This document shows positions 9,316 through 16,760 of a stretch of 64,000 nt of DNA, one piece after another. Numbering within the stretch: position 1 is the stretch's first letter; each line of letters opens with the position of its first letter. The DNA is from Lacibacter sp. H375 (GTDB lineage: Bacteria > Bacteroidota > Bacteroidia > Chitinophagales > Chitinophagaceae): contig NZ_JBBKTT010000001.1 in assembly GCF_037892425.1 (NCBI RefSeq), positions 3,100,001 to 3,164,000 on the forward strand, given 5' to 3'. Below the pieces are notes generated by a model, which had not been told where the DNA came from, made no database searches, and saw only the letters and a list, made by a program, of their open reading frames with translations. A program made the position numbers and the translations under genes.

Positions 9316-9350
9316 GGGTGTTGGGGGTTAGGGTTTAGGATTTGGATTAA
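9316..9350. repeat. Heptad repeat tract B (7-base period)
   Basis: Five adjacent 7-base units, gggtgtt, gggggtt, agggttt, aggattt, ggattaa, fill the gap between the DinB-like gene and the dapF stop. The last unit includes the dapF stop codon. Confidence 0.65.
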
Positions 9351-10126
9351 AGTTCGATCGTACCCGAGAAGACAAATGTGGCAGGGCCACAGAGCCATAT
9401 GTTTTCAAAGGACGAGTCGGATTTCTTTTCAAACTTCACTTTCAACTCTCCGCCCGGCGTCAGGATCTTTTTCTCCTGTTGCCCGATGGTGCTGCTGCTT
9501 GCAGCAATTGCTGCGGCTGTAACACCTGTACCACAACTCAGGGTTTCGGCTTCTACACCCCGTTCATAAGTACGTACACTGATAGCATCGTCATGAAGCT
9601 GAACAAAATTAACATTGATACCCACATCTGAAAAAGGGGGTGAGTAGCGAATGCGCTTGCCCTCTTCAAAAACTGCGGTTTTTGCTATATCCTTTTCCCA
9701 GCGGATATAATGGGGTGAACCGGTATTTAAAATGGCATGGTCTGCAAATTTCTCCACTTTATCAACGTCTTTCATCTTCAGTTCCACCCAGCCGTTTTCT
9801 TTTACCAAAGCCTCATGAAAACCGTCTGTAGCAAGGAATGCAGCGGTTTTGTCGATCACACCAAGGTCCCTCGCAAAGGCCACTAAACAGCGGCCACCGT
9901 TACCACACATACTGCCTTCATTCCCATCGGCATTATAGTAAACCATCTCAAAATCATAGCCTTCTTTTAGCTGCAACATCATCAAACCATCGGCACCGAT
10001 GCCGAATCTTCTATCACATAAATTGGCTATTTCTACGCTGGTTAATTGCGTAAAATTACCCGATCGATTATCCAGAATAACGAAATCGTTGCCAGTGCCT
10101 TGGTATTTATAAAAAGGAATGGTCAT
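9347..10126 (-). CDS. dapF: Diaminopimelate epimerase
   Basis: The 259-residue enzyme shows both catalytic cysteines: the first in MCGNGGRC near residue 73 and the second in LSCGTGVTAA near residue 200. The start MTIPFYKYQGTGNDFV is the normal dapF N-terminus. DapF interconverts LL- and meso-diaminopimelate without a cofactor, giving the precursor for lysine and for the peptidoglycan cross-link. No other lysine-pathway gene is adjacent. The stop codon lies inside heptad tract B. Confidence 0.97.
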   Translation of the reverse strand: MTIPFYKYQGTGNDFVILDNRSGNFTQLTSVEIANLCDRRFGIGADGLMMLQLKEGYDFEMVYYNADGNEGSMCGNGGRCLVAFARDLGVIDKTAAFLATDGFHEALVKENGWVELKMKDVDKVEKFADHAILNTGSPHYIRWEKDIAKTAVFEEGKRIRYSPPFSDVGINVNFVQLHDDAISVRTYERGVEAETLSCGTGVTAAAIAASSSTIGQQEKKILTPGGELKVKFEKKSDSSFENIWLCGPATFVFSGTIEL

Positions 10127-10133
10127 GAATTGG

Positions 10134-10247
10134 CTTAAAGTTGAAGGTCTGATGTTTCAAATTGAAGATTAAAATTACGACTTATTAAACTGATGCCCGT
10201 TCGTTGCAATGCGTAGGAACGTTAAACCTTAAACGTTCGACTTTGAG
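10134..10247. repeat. Heptad repeat tract C (7-base period, two blocks)
   Basis: Between dapF and the nucleoside phosphorylase two blocks keep a 7-base period: 10134-10189 (units such as cttaaag, ttgaagg, ttgaaga, ttaaaat) and 10221-10247 (gttaaac, cttaaac, gttcgac, tttgagc). The middle 30 bases are irregular. Confidence 0.6.
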
Positions 10248-11123
10248 CTAAATAGTGGCAATGATTTCCAAGGACTTTTTAATCAAATTCTCCACGGCCG
10301 CCCCGCCATCTTTACTGAATTCCTTCTTTACCCGGTTGGCAACAATGGCGCTGATGGAAAGGCATTGATGCCCCATCATTTTGCCCAAACCGTAAATGGC
10401 AGAGGTTTCCATTTCAAAATTGGTAATGCGGTGTTGACCGAATTGAAATTGCGTTAATTGATCAATAAGTGCCGGGTTGGAGAGACCCAAACGCAATACT
10501 CGTCCCTGTGGGCCATAAAACCCGGGACAGGTAACAGTAATACCATGATGATAGCCTTCTACAAAATGTTTCAGCAGTTGAGAACCGGCTCCTGTTATAT
10601 AGGGATGCGAATGGCTATCCTGCGCTTGTGTATGGGTGATGAATGCGTGTAGTAATTGTTTCTCTTCTTCATTATTATCATGACGATAGAAATGAAGCAA
10701 ATTGTCAATACCCAAACCATGCGTTGATACCACAAATCCATCTACTGGAATGTTGGCCTGCAAAGCACCGGAAGTACCCAGCCTGATGATATGAAGCGAA
10801 GTTAAATTGGGTTTGATAGTTCTTGTTTCAAAATCAATATTTACCAACGCATCAAGTTCGTTTATTACAATGTCAATATTGTCGGGACCGATGCCTGTTG
10901 ATACTACGGAGATGCGCTTATTGCCGATATAACCTGTATGCGTAATAAATTCACGGTGTTGTAGTGTGTGCTCAACCTTGTCAAAATGTTTTGAAACTTC
11001 CTTTACACGATCCGGGTCGCCCACGGTAACGATGGTGCTGGCTAATTCATCGGGTCTTACATTCAGGTGGTAAACTGCGCCTCTGTTATTGATGATCAGT
11101 TCACTTTCTGCAATTCTTTGCAT
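10248..11123 (-). CDS. Nucleoside phosphorylase (uridine phosphorylase-like)
   Basis: This 291-residue protein has the PNP/UDP-family N-terminal VTVGDPDRV motif near residue 34 that contacts phosphate, RLGTSGALQ near residue 113, and NFEMETSAIYG near residue 235, whose Glu-Met-Glu grips the ribose. The family splits nucleosides with phosphate to give the base and ribose 1-phosphate. It is a little longer than E. coli Udp, and the base preference (uridine or other) is not certain. It is transcribed away from the tRNA-Cys promoter. Confidence 0.88.
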   Translation of the reverse strand: MQRIAESELIINNRGAVYHLNVRPDELASTIVTVGDPDRVKEVSKHFDKVEHTLQHREFITHTGYIGNKRISVVSTGIGPDNIDIVINELDALVNIDFETRTIKPNLTSLHIIRLGTSGALQANIPVDGFVVSTHGLGIDNLLHFYRHDNNEEEKQLLHAFITHTQAQDSHSHPYITGAGSQLLKHFVEGYHHGITVTCPGFYGPQGRVLRLGLSNPALIDQLTQFQFGQHRITNFEMETSAIYGLGKMMGHQCLSISAIVANRVKKEFSKDGGAAVENLIKKSLEIIATI

Positions 11124-11128
11124 AGTTC

Positions 11129-11161
11129 TTTGGGAGTATTTACCCGAATATACTACATTTG
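11129..11161 (+). promoter_or_regulatory. Promoter of tRNA-Cys
   Basis: TTTG at 11129-11132 and TACATTTG at 11154-11161 match the Bacteroidota -33 and -7 elements with 21 bases between them. The tRNA begins 13 bases after the -7 element. Confidence 0.7.
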
Positions 11162-11174
11162 CACCTCACAAATT

Positions 11175-11245
11175 GGTCCTGTGGCCGAGTGGCTAGGCAG
11201 AGCTCTGCAAAAGCTCGTACAGCGGTTCGAATCCGCTCGGGACCT
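11175..11245 (+). tRNA. tRNA-Cys (anticodon GCA)
   Basis: The 71-base sequence folds into a full cloverleaf: acceptor GGTCCTG paired with CGGGACC (one G-T pair), D-arm GCC..GGC, anticodon stem GAGCT/AGCTC with loop CTGCAAA giving anticodon GCA, and T-arm AGCGG-TTCGAAT-CCGCT. The discriminator base is T, as expected for tRNA-Cys. CCA is not encoded. Confidence 0.97.
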
Positions 11246-11256
11246 CAAAAAAAATG

Positions 11257-11286
11257 AAAAGCGTTGGAAACCATCCTGCGCTTTTT
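11257..11286 (+). terminator. Likely intrinsic terminator after tRNA-Cys
   Basis: AAAAGCG (11257-11263) pairs with CGCTTTT (11279-11285) and is followed by more T residues. The stem is short and its loop is 15 bases, so strength is uncertain. Confidence 0.5.
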
Positions 11287-11299
11287 CTGTTTGTAAACT

Positions 11300-11695
11300 A
11301 TGCGTAATTCAAACTATATAGGAATTTTTGCTGGATTGCTTATGATCATAGCAGCCATATTTCCCTGGATATCTATCACCTCAATTGATGCTGTAGTCAC
11401 AGGTTTCGGTTCTGAAAAAGTAACAAGATTTGGAATGCCGGTTTTAATGAATCTGTTCATGATTGGGTTATCAACGATTTTTTTTCTTGTACCGAAATTA
11501 TGGGCCAAGCGGGCAAACCCTTTTGCTGCCGCAATCAACTTTGCCTGGGCATTACGTAATCTATTACTACTTTCTACCTGCCGAAACGGCGAATGCCCGC
11601 AAACCACTGTTTGGCTGTATGTTTATTTCGCTGCTTCCTTGATTTTATTGGTAATGTCGGTGTTACCCGATATGAAAGTGATTGAAAAGAAATAA
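11300..11695 (+). CDS. Hypothetical membrane protein, four predicted helices
   Basis: The 131-residue product has hydrophobic segments at about residues 6-26, 48-66, 73-92 and 100-122. A CRNGECP segment between helices three and four holds two cysteines. I recognise no family; the general pattern is that of small four-helix inner-membrane proteins common in Bacteroidota. It starts just after the tRNA-Cys terminator hairpin and could be partly expressed by readthrough. Its stop runs directly into the longest heptad repeat tract in the window. Confidence 0.65.
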   Translation: MRNSNYIGIFAGLLMIIAAIFPWISITSIDAVVTGFGSEKVTRFGMPVLMNLFMIGLSTIFFLVPKLWAKRANPFAAAINFAWALRNLLLLSTCRNGECPQTTVWLYVYFAASLILLVMSVLPDMKVIEKK

Positions 11696-11799
11696 GGTAC
11701 AATGAGCAAGGTTCAAGAAGAAAAATCCAAAATCCAGAAAACAAAATCCAATGTCGAGTGTCCAACCTAGAACTTAAGAACTCAGAACTAGCAACGCTT
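11695..11799. repeat. Heptad repeat tract D (15 units, 7-base period)
   Basis: Fifteen back-to-back 7-base units run without a phase slip from the last base of the membrane-protein stop to just before the ABC-domain gene end. Units drift from aggttca and aaatcca (three times) to gtgtcca, acttaag, aactcag and aactagc. Neighbouring units share four to seven of seven positions. Confidence 0.8.
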
Positions 11800-11806
11800 A
11801 ACTGTT

Positions 11807-12712
11807 TTATGCTGCGTTAATAACAAGAGGCTCAGGTTCATACTCACGACCAACTTCATCTTCTGTATTCAATTCCACACGATGCAGAATATCTTTCAAT
11901 GTTGCAAAACGTTGGATCATGTACGGCACCGTATCTAACCCGCTTACAAATTTCAGAATATAAGTATAGATGCCGATCATATCACCCGCCTGTAATGTTT
12001 TTCCATTTACAGACGAAACAGTTAATAGCGACGCAGTGATGATCAACATCACCAGTAATTCCATAACACCAAAATTCCATGCTTCCTGATCGCTGATCTT
12101 GATCTGCCATTTACGTAGTTTGTTATAATGTTCGTTGATGCGTAAGGGATTTCTTGTTGCAAGTACATTGATCTGTTGCTCCAGTTCATCGTTCTTTAAT
12201 TTATTCAAACGACGCATGCGTTTGCCATAGATATAACTGGTAATGGTAACGGGCACCAACATCAATAAACAAAGCAACACTACTTGTGTATCATAAAAGA
12301 ATAAGAGTATCATGGATCCTGCAATATTGTAGACTGCTTCAATAATATAGTTGAGATCAAACTCAAGGAAATCAATAAACTCTCTTGACAATGTTGAGTG
12401 AGCACTGAGTTTTGACAGATCTTTTTGTTTGTGTTTGCTCATCAGCTTTACCACAAGTGACGTATAGATCTCAGAATAGGTGCGTGAATCGTAACGGTGG
12501 CGGATAGTGCCTGTCATCACCCATAACAAATGAGCGCCGGCTAAGTAAAATAAACCAAAGTATGAGCCTTTGACGAGGTCGTTCACGGCTTCTCCTAAAA
12601 AGTAAGGACGCATCAATAAACCAAGCATCTCTACTGCAAAAAGCGAATAGGTAAGCAGCAGCTTATACTTATACTGTTTTACAATTGTTTGGATAACCCA
12701 TTTACCAGGCAT
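11807..12712 (-). CDS. ABC-exporter-type membrane domain without ATPase
   Basis: The protein has about six hydrophobic helices and the order of a type I ABC exporter membrane domain, including the long cytoplasmic loop region and the YILKFVSGLDTVPYMIQRF segment before the final linker. It ends, after about 300 residues, where an exporter would continue into its nucleotide-binding domain; no Walker A, LSGGQ or Walker B is present here or next to it. It resembles the stand-alone six-helix ABC_membrane_3 type. ATG 12712 is chosen; a TTG at 12739 would add nine residues. It is the last gene of the SET/ATP-grasp unit, 125 bases after the fusion gene. An export role is inference. Confidence 0.75.
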   Translation of the reverse strand: MPGKWVIQTIVKQYKYKLLLTYSLFAVEMLGLLMRPYFLGEAVNDLVKGSYFGLFYLAGAHLLWVMTGTIRHRYDSRTYSEIYTSLVVKLMSKHKQKDLSKLSAHSTLSREFIDFLEFDLNYIIEAVYNIAGSMILLFFYDTQVVLLCLLMLVPVTITSYIYGKRMRRLNKLKNDELEQQINVLATRNPLRINEHYNKLRKWQIKISDQEAWNFGVMELLVMLIITASLLTVSSVNGKTLQAGDMIGIYTYILKFVSGLDTVPYMIQRFATLKDILHRVELNTEDEVGREYEPEPLVINAA

Positions 12713-12837
12713 ACTTTCCTTCCTTTTAAAAATCCTCAAAATAGACTGTGCAGAATTGCCGGAGTTTAGTGAAAGAAAAGATTTCTTTTTCCCGGCATTT
12801 GGATTAGTAGAGAAGGCAAAGTTAGGTTGATGGGCTG

Positions 12838-14271
12838 TCAGTGAGGTCTGCTAATTTGCTCCTTTTGTGTGACAGAATTGCCTTGTGCGCCTGAAATAAT
12901 TTTCCGGCAGTCGGGTGTACCGCACTGGCATTCAAATGTTTCGGCGCTTTCATTGAGCAGATCGGCATAGTCTAATGTGAGCTCCTGCCCGGGTAAAATG
13001 GGGTGAAGCGCCACCAGGTTAAGGCCTTTATAAGCAGTGTTCGGTCGGCATGAATGATTCTGCGGTGCCCATTCCGATGGGTTGTTGTCCCATAATATAT
13101 ATACCTCGGTGCTCAAAGGCACAGCATAATGCCTGAACAAAAGCTTCTCTTCGGGCAGCCAGTTCTCTTCCACATATCGTTTGGTTACGATCCGTTGCGG
13201 ACGTTCTTCGCCTTTAAAGATCACTTCGCCTTCGGTAATATGTGTGGTGGCATAAATTCCAAAGCCGGCAATCGAATTGCCTTTCATCATGTACTTTTTC
13301 TGCTTGCGTTTGTGGCGTGCAATGCCTTCTTCAATAATGTGCTGCAGAAAACCGGCCTGGCCAATACCATCGGCTTTAATAATATAATCGGCGCTGCCTT
13401 CATACCCATCAGTATAAAAAACAGAACATGTAAAATTGACTTCAAGGAAAAATATCTTACCGGCATCATTCATACGAAAATCCATACGGGCATAACCAAC
13501 ACCCCCAAAACTTCTGAAAATGCGTTGGGCCGCTTCCGTTAGTTGTTGCCTGATGCCTGCATCGGTAACAGGTATATTGCTTTCAGGATGAAGCTCTGAT
13601 GTTTTAAGTGCGTATGTTTTAAAAGTTCTTCCTTCAGGAAAAATAAATTCAATGGGTTGAAACACTTTGCACTTCTTTTCATCTTTTGCATCAGCTGCAA
13701 CAAGCACAGTAAACTCTCTGCCGGCAATGTATTCTTCAACCAGCAGTTGAGGATATTCCTTTAATACAGTTGCAGCTTTTTGTTTTAACTCTTCAATAGT
13801 GTTACAAACAGAATGTTCATCAATACCTAAACTATCACCCGCTTTCGATGGTTTTACAAACAGTGGAAAGTTGAGATGATTCACATGCTGTTCCAATTGA
13901 TCAACAGTATCGATCAATGCATAATTTGCTGTAGCCACACCTTCGGTATATGCTACATACTTCATCAATTCTTTTGGCGGATCGTAGAGTAATGTGTTTG
14001 GCCCGGTGAACGGAAGATTGAGTAATTCCAAAGTATAGATCACATCAATGGAAGGTACTTCCCATTCGAGATAGCCTTCGCATAGATTTACAAAACAATC
14101 ATAACCTTTCTTGCTTAACTCAAGCAATTGCTTGTAAGTAGTGAGTTTGTTGAGCAATACATGATCGAACTGAATATGCGGCAACAAATGCGATAAATTC
14201 CTTGCAGGATCGTAATATTGGTAATCAACAGCAGATGTAGAATAGTCGGGTTGCAGTACACAGATCTTCAT
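12838..14271 (-). CDS. ATP-grasp ligase fused to a C-terminal SET domain
   Basis: Residues 1 to about 320 form a D-Ala-D-Ala-ligase-like ATP-grasp enzyme: PLFVKPSKAGDSLGI (Lys and Gly loop, near 135), LLVEEYIAGREFTV (near 182) and GYARMDFR...FLEVN (near 260-280) give the ATP and Mg2+ ligands. Residues about 325-460 are a SET methyltransferase: GFGIYATTHITEGE at the start, NHSCRPN near 410, ELTLDY near 437 with the catalytic Tyr, and a post-SET zinc-type CQCGTPDC near 450. ATP-grasp enzymes form amide bonds; SET domains methylate amines with S-adenosylmethionine. The gene starts 14 bases after a stand-alone paralogue of its first half. In the substrate loop the usual Pro of NTSPG is Cys (NFTC). 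Substrate unknown. Confidence 0.9.
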   Translation of the reverse strand: MKICVLQPDYSTSAVDYQYYDPARNLSHLLPHIQFDHVLLNKLTTYKQLLELSKKGYDCFVNLCEGYLEWEVPSIDVIYTLELLNLPFTGPNTLLYDPPKELMKYVAYTEGVATANYALIDTVDQLEQHVNHLNFPLFVKPSKAGDSLGIDEHSVCNTIEELKQKAATVLKEYPQLLVEEYIAGREFTVLVAADAKDEKKCKVFQPIEFIFPEGRTFKTYALKTSELHPESNIPVTDAGIRQQLTEAAQRIFRSFGGVGYARMDFRMNDAGKIFFLEVNFTCSVFYTDGYEGSADYIIKADGIGQAGFLQHIIEEGIARHKRKQKKYMMKGNSIAGFGIYATTHITEGEVIFKGEERPQRIVTKRYVEENWLPEEKLLFRHYAVPLSTEVYILWDNNPSEWAPQNHSCRPNTAYKGLNLVALHPILPGQELTLDYADLLNESAETFECQCGTPDCRKIISGAQGNSVTQKEQISRPH

Positions 14272-14285
14272 AAACCATCATGCTG

Positions 14286-15422
14286 TTAACGCACAGCCAC
14301 TGCCTTTTTTGTTTTTTTGTGATGACGTTGCATAGCGTCTTGTAAAATATGCAGAACTAAACCGGAGTAAGATTGATTGCTTAAACGAACAATAGCACCA
14401 ATGGAAGTATAGTTTTCGTCTTCACTTAATCCGCATTGTGCATTTACTTCCAGTACATACAATTTGCCGGTGGCCTTATCCATACGTATATCGATGCGGC
14501 CGTAACCCGTTCCCCCAACTGCACAATAAGCTTTCCAGCTCAGGTCCATGATCTTTTTCTGTAAGCCGATAGGAGGTAAGTTGTATTGATAAAAATCTTC
14601 AAACTCGCCAATGGGTTTTTCCTGTTCATAGGTTTCCCATAAACGATCGAAGGAGAGAAATTTTTCTGTATCGGGTAAGTCTTTATGAAAAATGCGCTCA
14701 ACCGGTGGATATACTCTTCTGCTTCTTGGCGATTGATGGGAGCCCGAAAGAAAAACGGTGTATTCTGGACCATTGATAAATTCTTCAGCTACCAATCCGC
14801 CAAACGAAAAATCCCAGCCACGGTAACCATCAAACAATTCTTTTACCAATGCTTTCAACTCTTCATCAGTATGCACTACATTCTTTACACCAAGGCCCAT
14901 GCTGCCACCGCTAACCGCAGGCTTTACGATCATGGGTGTGCCCACATAATTGCAAATACCGTTTAGCTTTTGTTTAGCATGATGAATAGGAACCCATTTC
15001 GCATGTGCAATACCTGCTTTATCAAACAACTCCTTCATAACGATCTTTGAAGTAGTGTTATCATAAAACGGGGCATCAGCTCCTGTATAAATCAGTTGTT
15101 TCTCTTTTAAATAATGAATCACTGAAACGCCGGGTGTGCCATTAACTTCATCACCATCACACAAATTAAGAACAACAGGTGTTTGAAAAGAAGTGGTAGC
15201 AGCTATATCGTCAATGATGGACTTAAAGTTACCCTGCGTAACAGGTTGCCATTTCCAATTAAGATTTAATTCAGTAAACACCTTTGTGTATTCATCAATG
15301 CTCTGGCTAAAATCATAATAGTAATCGAGATTTGCATCGTTGGTTTGGAGATGCGGTGCCAGTACCCAAATGAAGAGCGGATGTTCGGTGGAAGGAAGAG
15401 AATGAAATGGGTTTGAAAGCAT
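14286..15422 (-). CDS. ATP-grasp ligase, D-Ala-D-Ala ligase-like, non-canonical
   Basis: This 378-residue protein keeps the ATP-grasp core: PMIVKPAVSGGSMGLG near residue 165, VAEEFINGPEYTVFL near 210, and GYGRIDIR followed by LYVLEVN near 310-330, matching the Arg, Asp, Glu and Asn that bind ATP-Mg2+ in Ddl. It differs from true Ddl in a longer, different N-terminal domain and in NAQCG replacing NTSPG, so it is unlikely to be the cell-wall Ddl. It ends exactly where the SET domain begins in the fusion protein encoded next. It starts 15 bases after the SET gene. It probably couples a carboxylate to an amine via acyl phosphate; substrates are not known. Confidence 0.88.
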   Translation of the reverse strand: MLSNPFHSLPSTEHPLFIWVLAPHLQTNDANLDYYYDFSQSIDEYTKVFTELNLNWKWQPVTQGNFKSIIDDIAATTSFQTPVVLNLCDGDEVNGTPGVSVIHYLKEKQLIYTGADAPFYDNTTSKIVMKELFDKAGIAHAKWVPIHHAKQKLNGICNYVGTPMIVKPAVSGGSMGLGVKNVVHTDEELKALVKELFDGYRGWDFSFGGLVAEEFINGPEYTVFLSGSHQSPRSRRVYPPVERIFHKDLPDTEKFLSFDRLWETYEQEKPIGEFEDFYQYNLPPIGLQKKIMDLSWKAYCAVGGTGYGRIDIRMDKATGKLYVLEVNAQCGLSEDENYTSIGAIVRLSNQSYSGLVLHILQDAMQRHHKKTKKAVAVR

Positions 15423-15437
15423 AAGTAAATGTATAGA

Positions 15438-15932
15438 TTAATCGTTTATTTCATTCACTTTACCTTCAATAAATGCTGTTAACCGATAATGTTTCAATAA
15501 GTCTTTTGATAGTTCTTTTGCTCCTTTTATAACACCAATACAATTTACTTCACCGCAATGGCATGCAAAAGGATCGGCCATGAACCATTCGGTTGATGGA
15601 TAAAAGAAGGTAAACTCATCGCCTGCAGCAATAGGTTGCAATGCTTCCAGTTCCATTGTACTTGTATTAAAGAATGCATTGGGGTTACAACTGTGGTTAA
15701 TGTATTGCAGAAATTCAGGATGAAGAATAATATGTTCCTGTTCGTTTACCTGAACGGTGTAACGAGATGGAACTTCATGCACTTCACTTGCGCCGAATTT
15801 GCTGATCAAATCGCCGGGTTGAAATGCTTTGGTTGCAAGTAAGAGTTTGTGATTCGTGTCGGGATGCAGGTGAACATCTGCAAATCCGTAATGGCCGGTT
15901 ACAATGCTTGGGGTGAGGGTTTCTGTACTCAT
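15438..15932 (-). CDS. SET-domain methyltransferase-like protein (stand-alone)
   Basis: The 164-residue protein is almost only a SET domain. It has a LLATKAFQPGDLI strand, INHSCNPN near residue 80, GDEFTFFYPS near residue 104 with the likely catalytic Tyr, and a post-SET CHCGEVNC near residue 124. The GxG motif that normally opens a SET domain is degenerate, unlike in the fusion gene of the same operon. SET enzymes methylate lysine-type amines with S-adenosylmethionine. It is the first gene of the cluster and is followed after 15 bases by the ATP-grasp ligase. Whether it methylates a protein, a peptide or a small product of the ligases is unknown. Confidence 0.88.
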   Translation of the reverse strand: MSTETLTPSIVTGHYGFADVHLHPDTNHKLLLATKAFQPGDLISKFGASEVHEVPSRYTVQVNEQEHIILHPEFLQYINHSCNPNAFFNTSTMELEALQPIAAGDEFTFFYPSTEWFMADPFACHCGEVNCIGVIKGAKELSKDLLKHYRLTAFIEGKVNEIND

Positions 15933-16136
15933 GGGAGCGTTTTAAGTGTTAGATGAGTCGACTGCTTACTTTAAAACAAAGTATTGTCGGTATTAATGCT
16001 TTGAAATTAATTAATTGATCTTATAAACTGCAGTTGGTTTAATGAATGTTGAATGAATGTGAATAAAGAACTATGTTGAAGTATTGAAACAAGCAGTTTA
16101 AGTTGTCAAACATTCACTGATCATGCAATAAAAACA

Positions 16137-16164
16137 AAACCCGTTTCAAAACTGAAACGGGTTT
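16137..16164 (-). terminator. Intrinsic terminator after trxA
   Basis: AAACCCGTTTC (16137-16147) pairs perfectly with GAAACGGGTTT (16154-16164), loop six bases. On the minus strand it is followed by TTGTTTTTATT, the right polarity for trxA. Confidence 0.85.
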
Positions 16165-16186
16165 CTATAATCGTTGTACTAAAATC

Positions 16187-16504
16187 TTACATGTGTTGCT
16201 CGATCTTTTTAACGAAGTTGCCTTTTGGCTGTGCGCCTACTAATTTGTCAACTACCTGACCATTCTTCACGAAGAGGATAGCAGGAATAGAGGTAATACC
16301 GTAGTTCATACTAACCTGTGGGTTTTCGTCAACGTTTACTTTACCCACTTTTACTTTACCATCGTATTCTTTGCTCAATTCTTCAATAACCGGCCCGATT
16401 GCACGACATGGTCCGCACCATTCTGCCCAAAAATCGATTACGCTGAGTTTATCTGAACTGATCACTTCACTCTGGAAGTTTGCATCTGTAAATTGGAGTG
16501 CCAT
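16187..16504 (-). CDS. trxA: Thioredoxin
   Basis: This is a plain 105-residue thioredoxin with the active site WCGPC near residue 30 in [15 protein letters not shown], the cis-proline in TSIPAILFV near 74 and the C-terminal helix NFVKKIEQH. It has no signal peptide, so it works in the cytoplasm as the general disulfide reductase with thioredoxin reductase. It is a single-gene unit: a TAAATTTG -7 element lies 36 bases upstream and a strong terminator follows. Confidence 0.96.
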   Translation of the reverse strand: MALQFTDANFQSEVISSDKLSVIDFWAEWCGPCRAIGPVIEELSKEYDGKVKVGKVNVDENPQVSMNYGITSIPAILFVKNGQVVDKLVGAQPKGNFVKKIEQHM

Positions 16505-16540
16505 AATTTATATCCTTTTAATTTTTTTTGAATGAAGGGA

Positions 16541-16548
16541 CAAATTTA
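16541..16548 (-). promoter_or_regulatory. -7 promoter element TAAATTTG for trxA
   Basis: The minus strand reads TAAATTTG, matching TAnnTTTG, about 36 bases before the trxA start. No convincing -33 element is seen. Confidence 0.5.
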
Positions 16549-16722
16549 AGCCCATTCCTGTTAATCTGATGTTATGTCATTATCCACAGCTGTTCACAAA
16601 TAAAAAACGACAGGATGTACTACAAGAATGACAGTTAAAGGGCCGTTAACGGTTGATTTTTAATTATTCATCCGGAGGATTTTGGTGGAACGATCAGTGA
16701 AAACTAACAATGAATAGGTTAA

Positions 16723-16759
16723 ACAAACCTCCGGGGGTTCTAAAACCGCGGAGGTTTGT
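16723..16759 (-). terminator. Terminator hairpin at the end of the metal island
   Basis: ACAAACCTCCG (16723-16733) pairs perfectly with CGGAGGTTTGT (16749-16759), eleven base pairs with a 15-base loop. It lies right after the stop of the last island gene. The T-run that follows on the minus strand is weak. Confidence 0.7.
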
Positions 16760-16760
16760 G

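Noticed and set aside
14286-15422. Housekeeping D-alanine-D-alanine ligase
   Set aside because: The N-terminal domain and the NAQCG loop differ from Ddl, it has a paralogue in the next gene, and SET genes surround it rather than cell-wall genes.
16039-16113. A 24-codon minus-strand frame (MFDNLNCLFQY...) between trxA and the SET gene as a possible peptide substrate of the ligases
   Set aside because: It has no ribosome binding site, ends 106 bases before the SET gene and has no core-peptide pattern. It is no better than chance; I kept it only as something to test by conservation.
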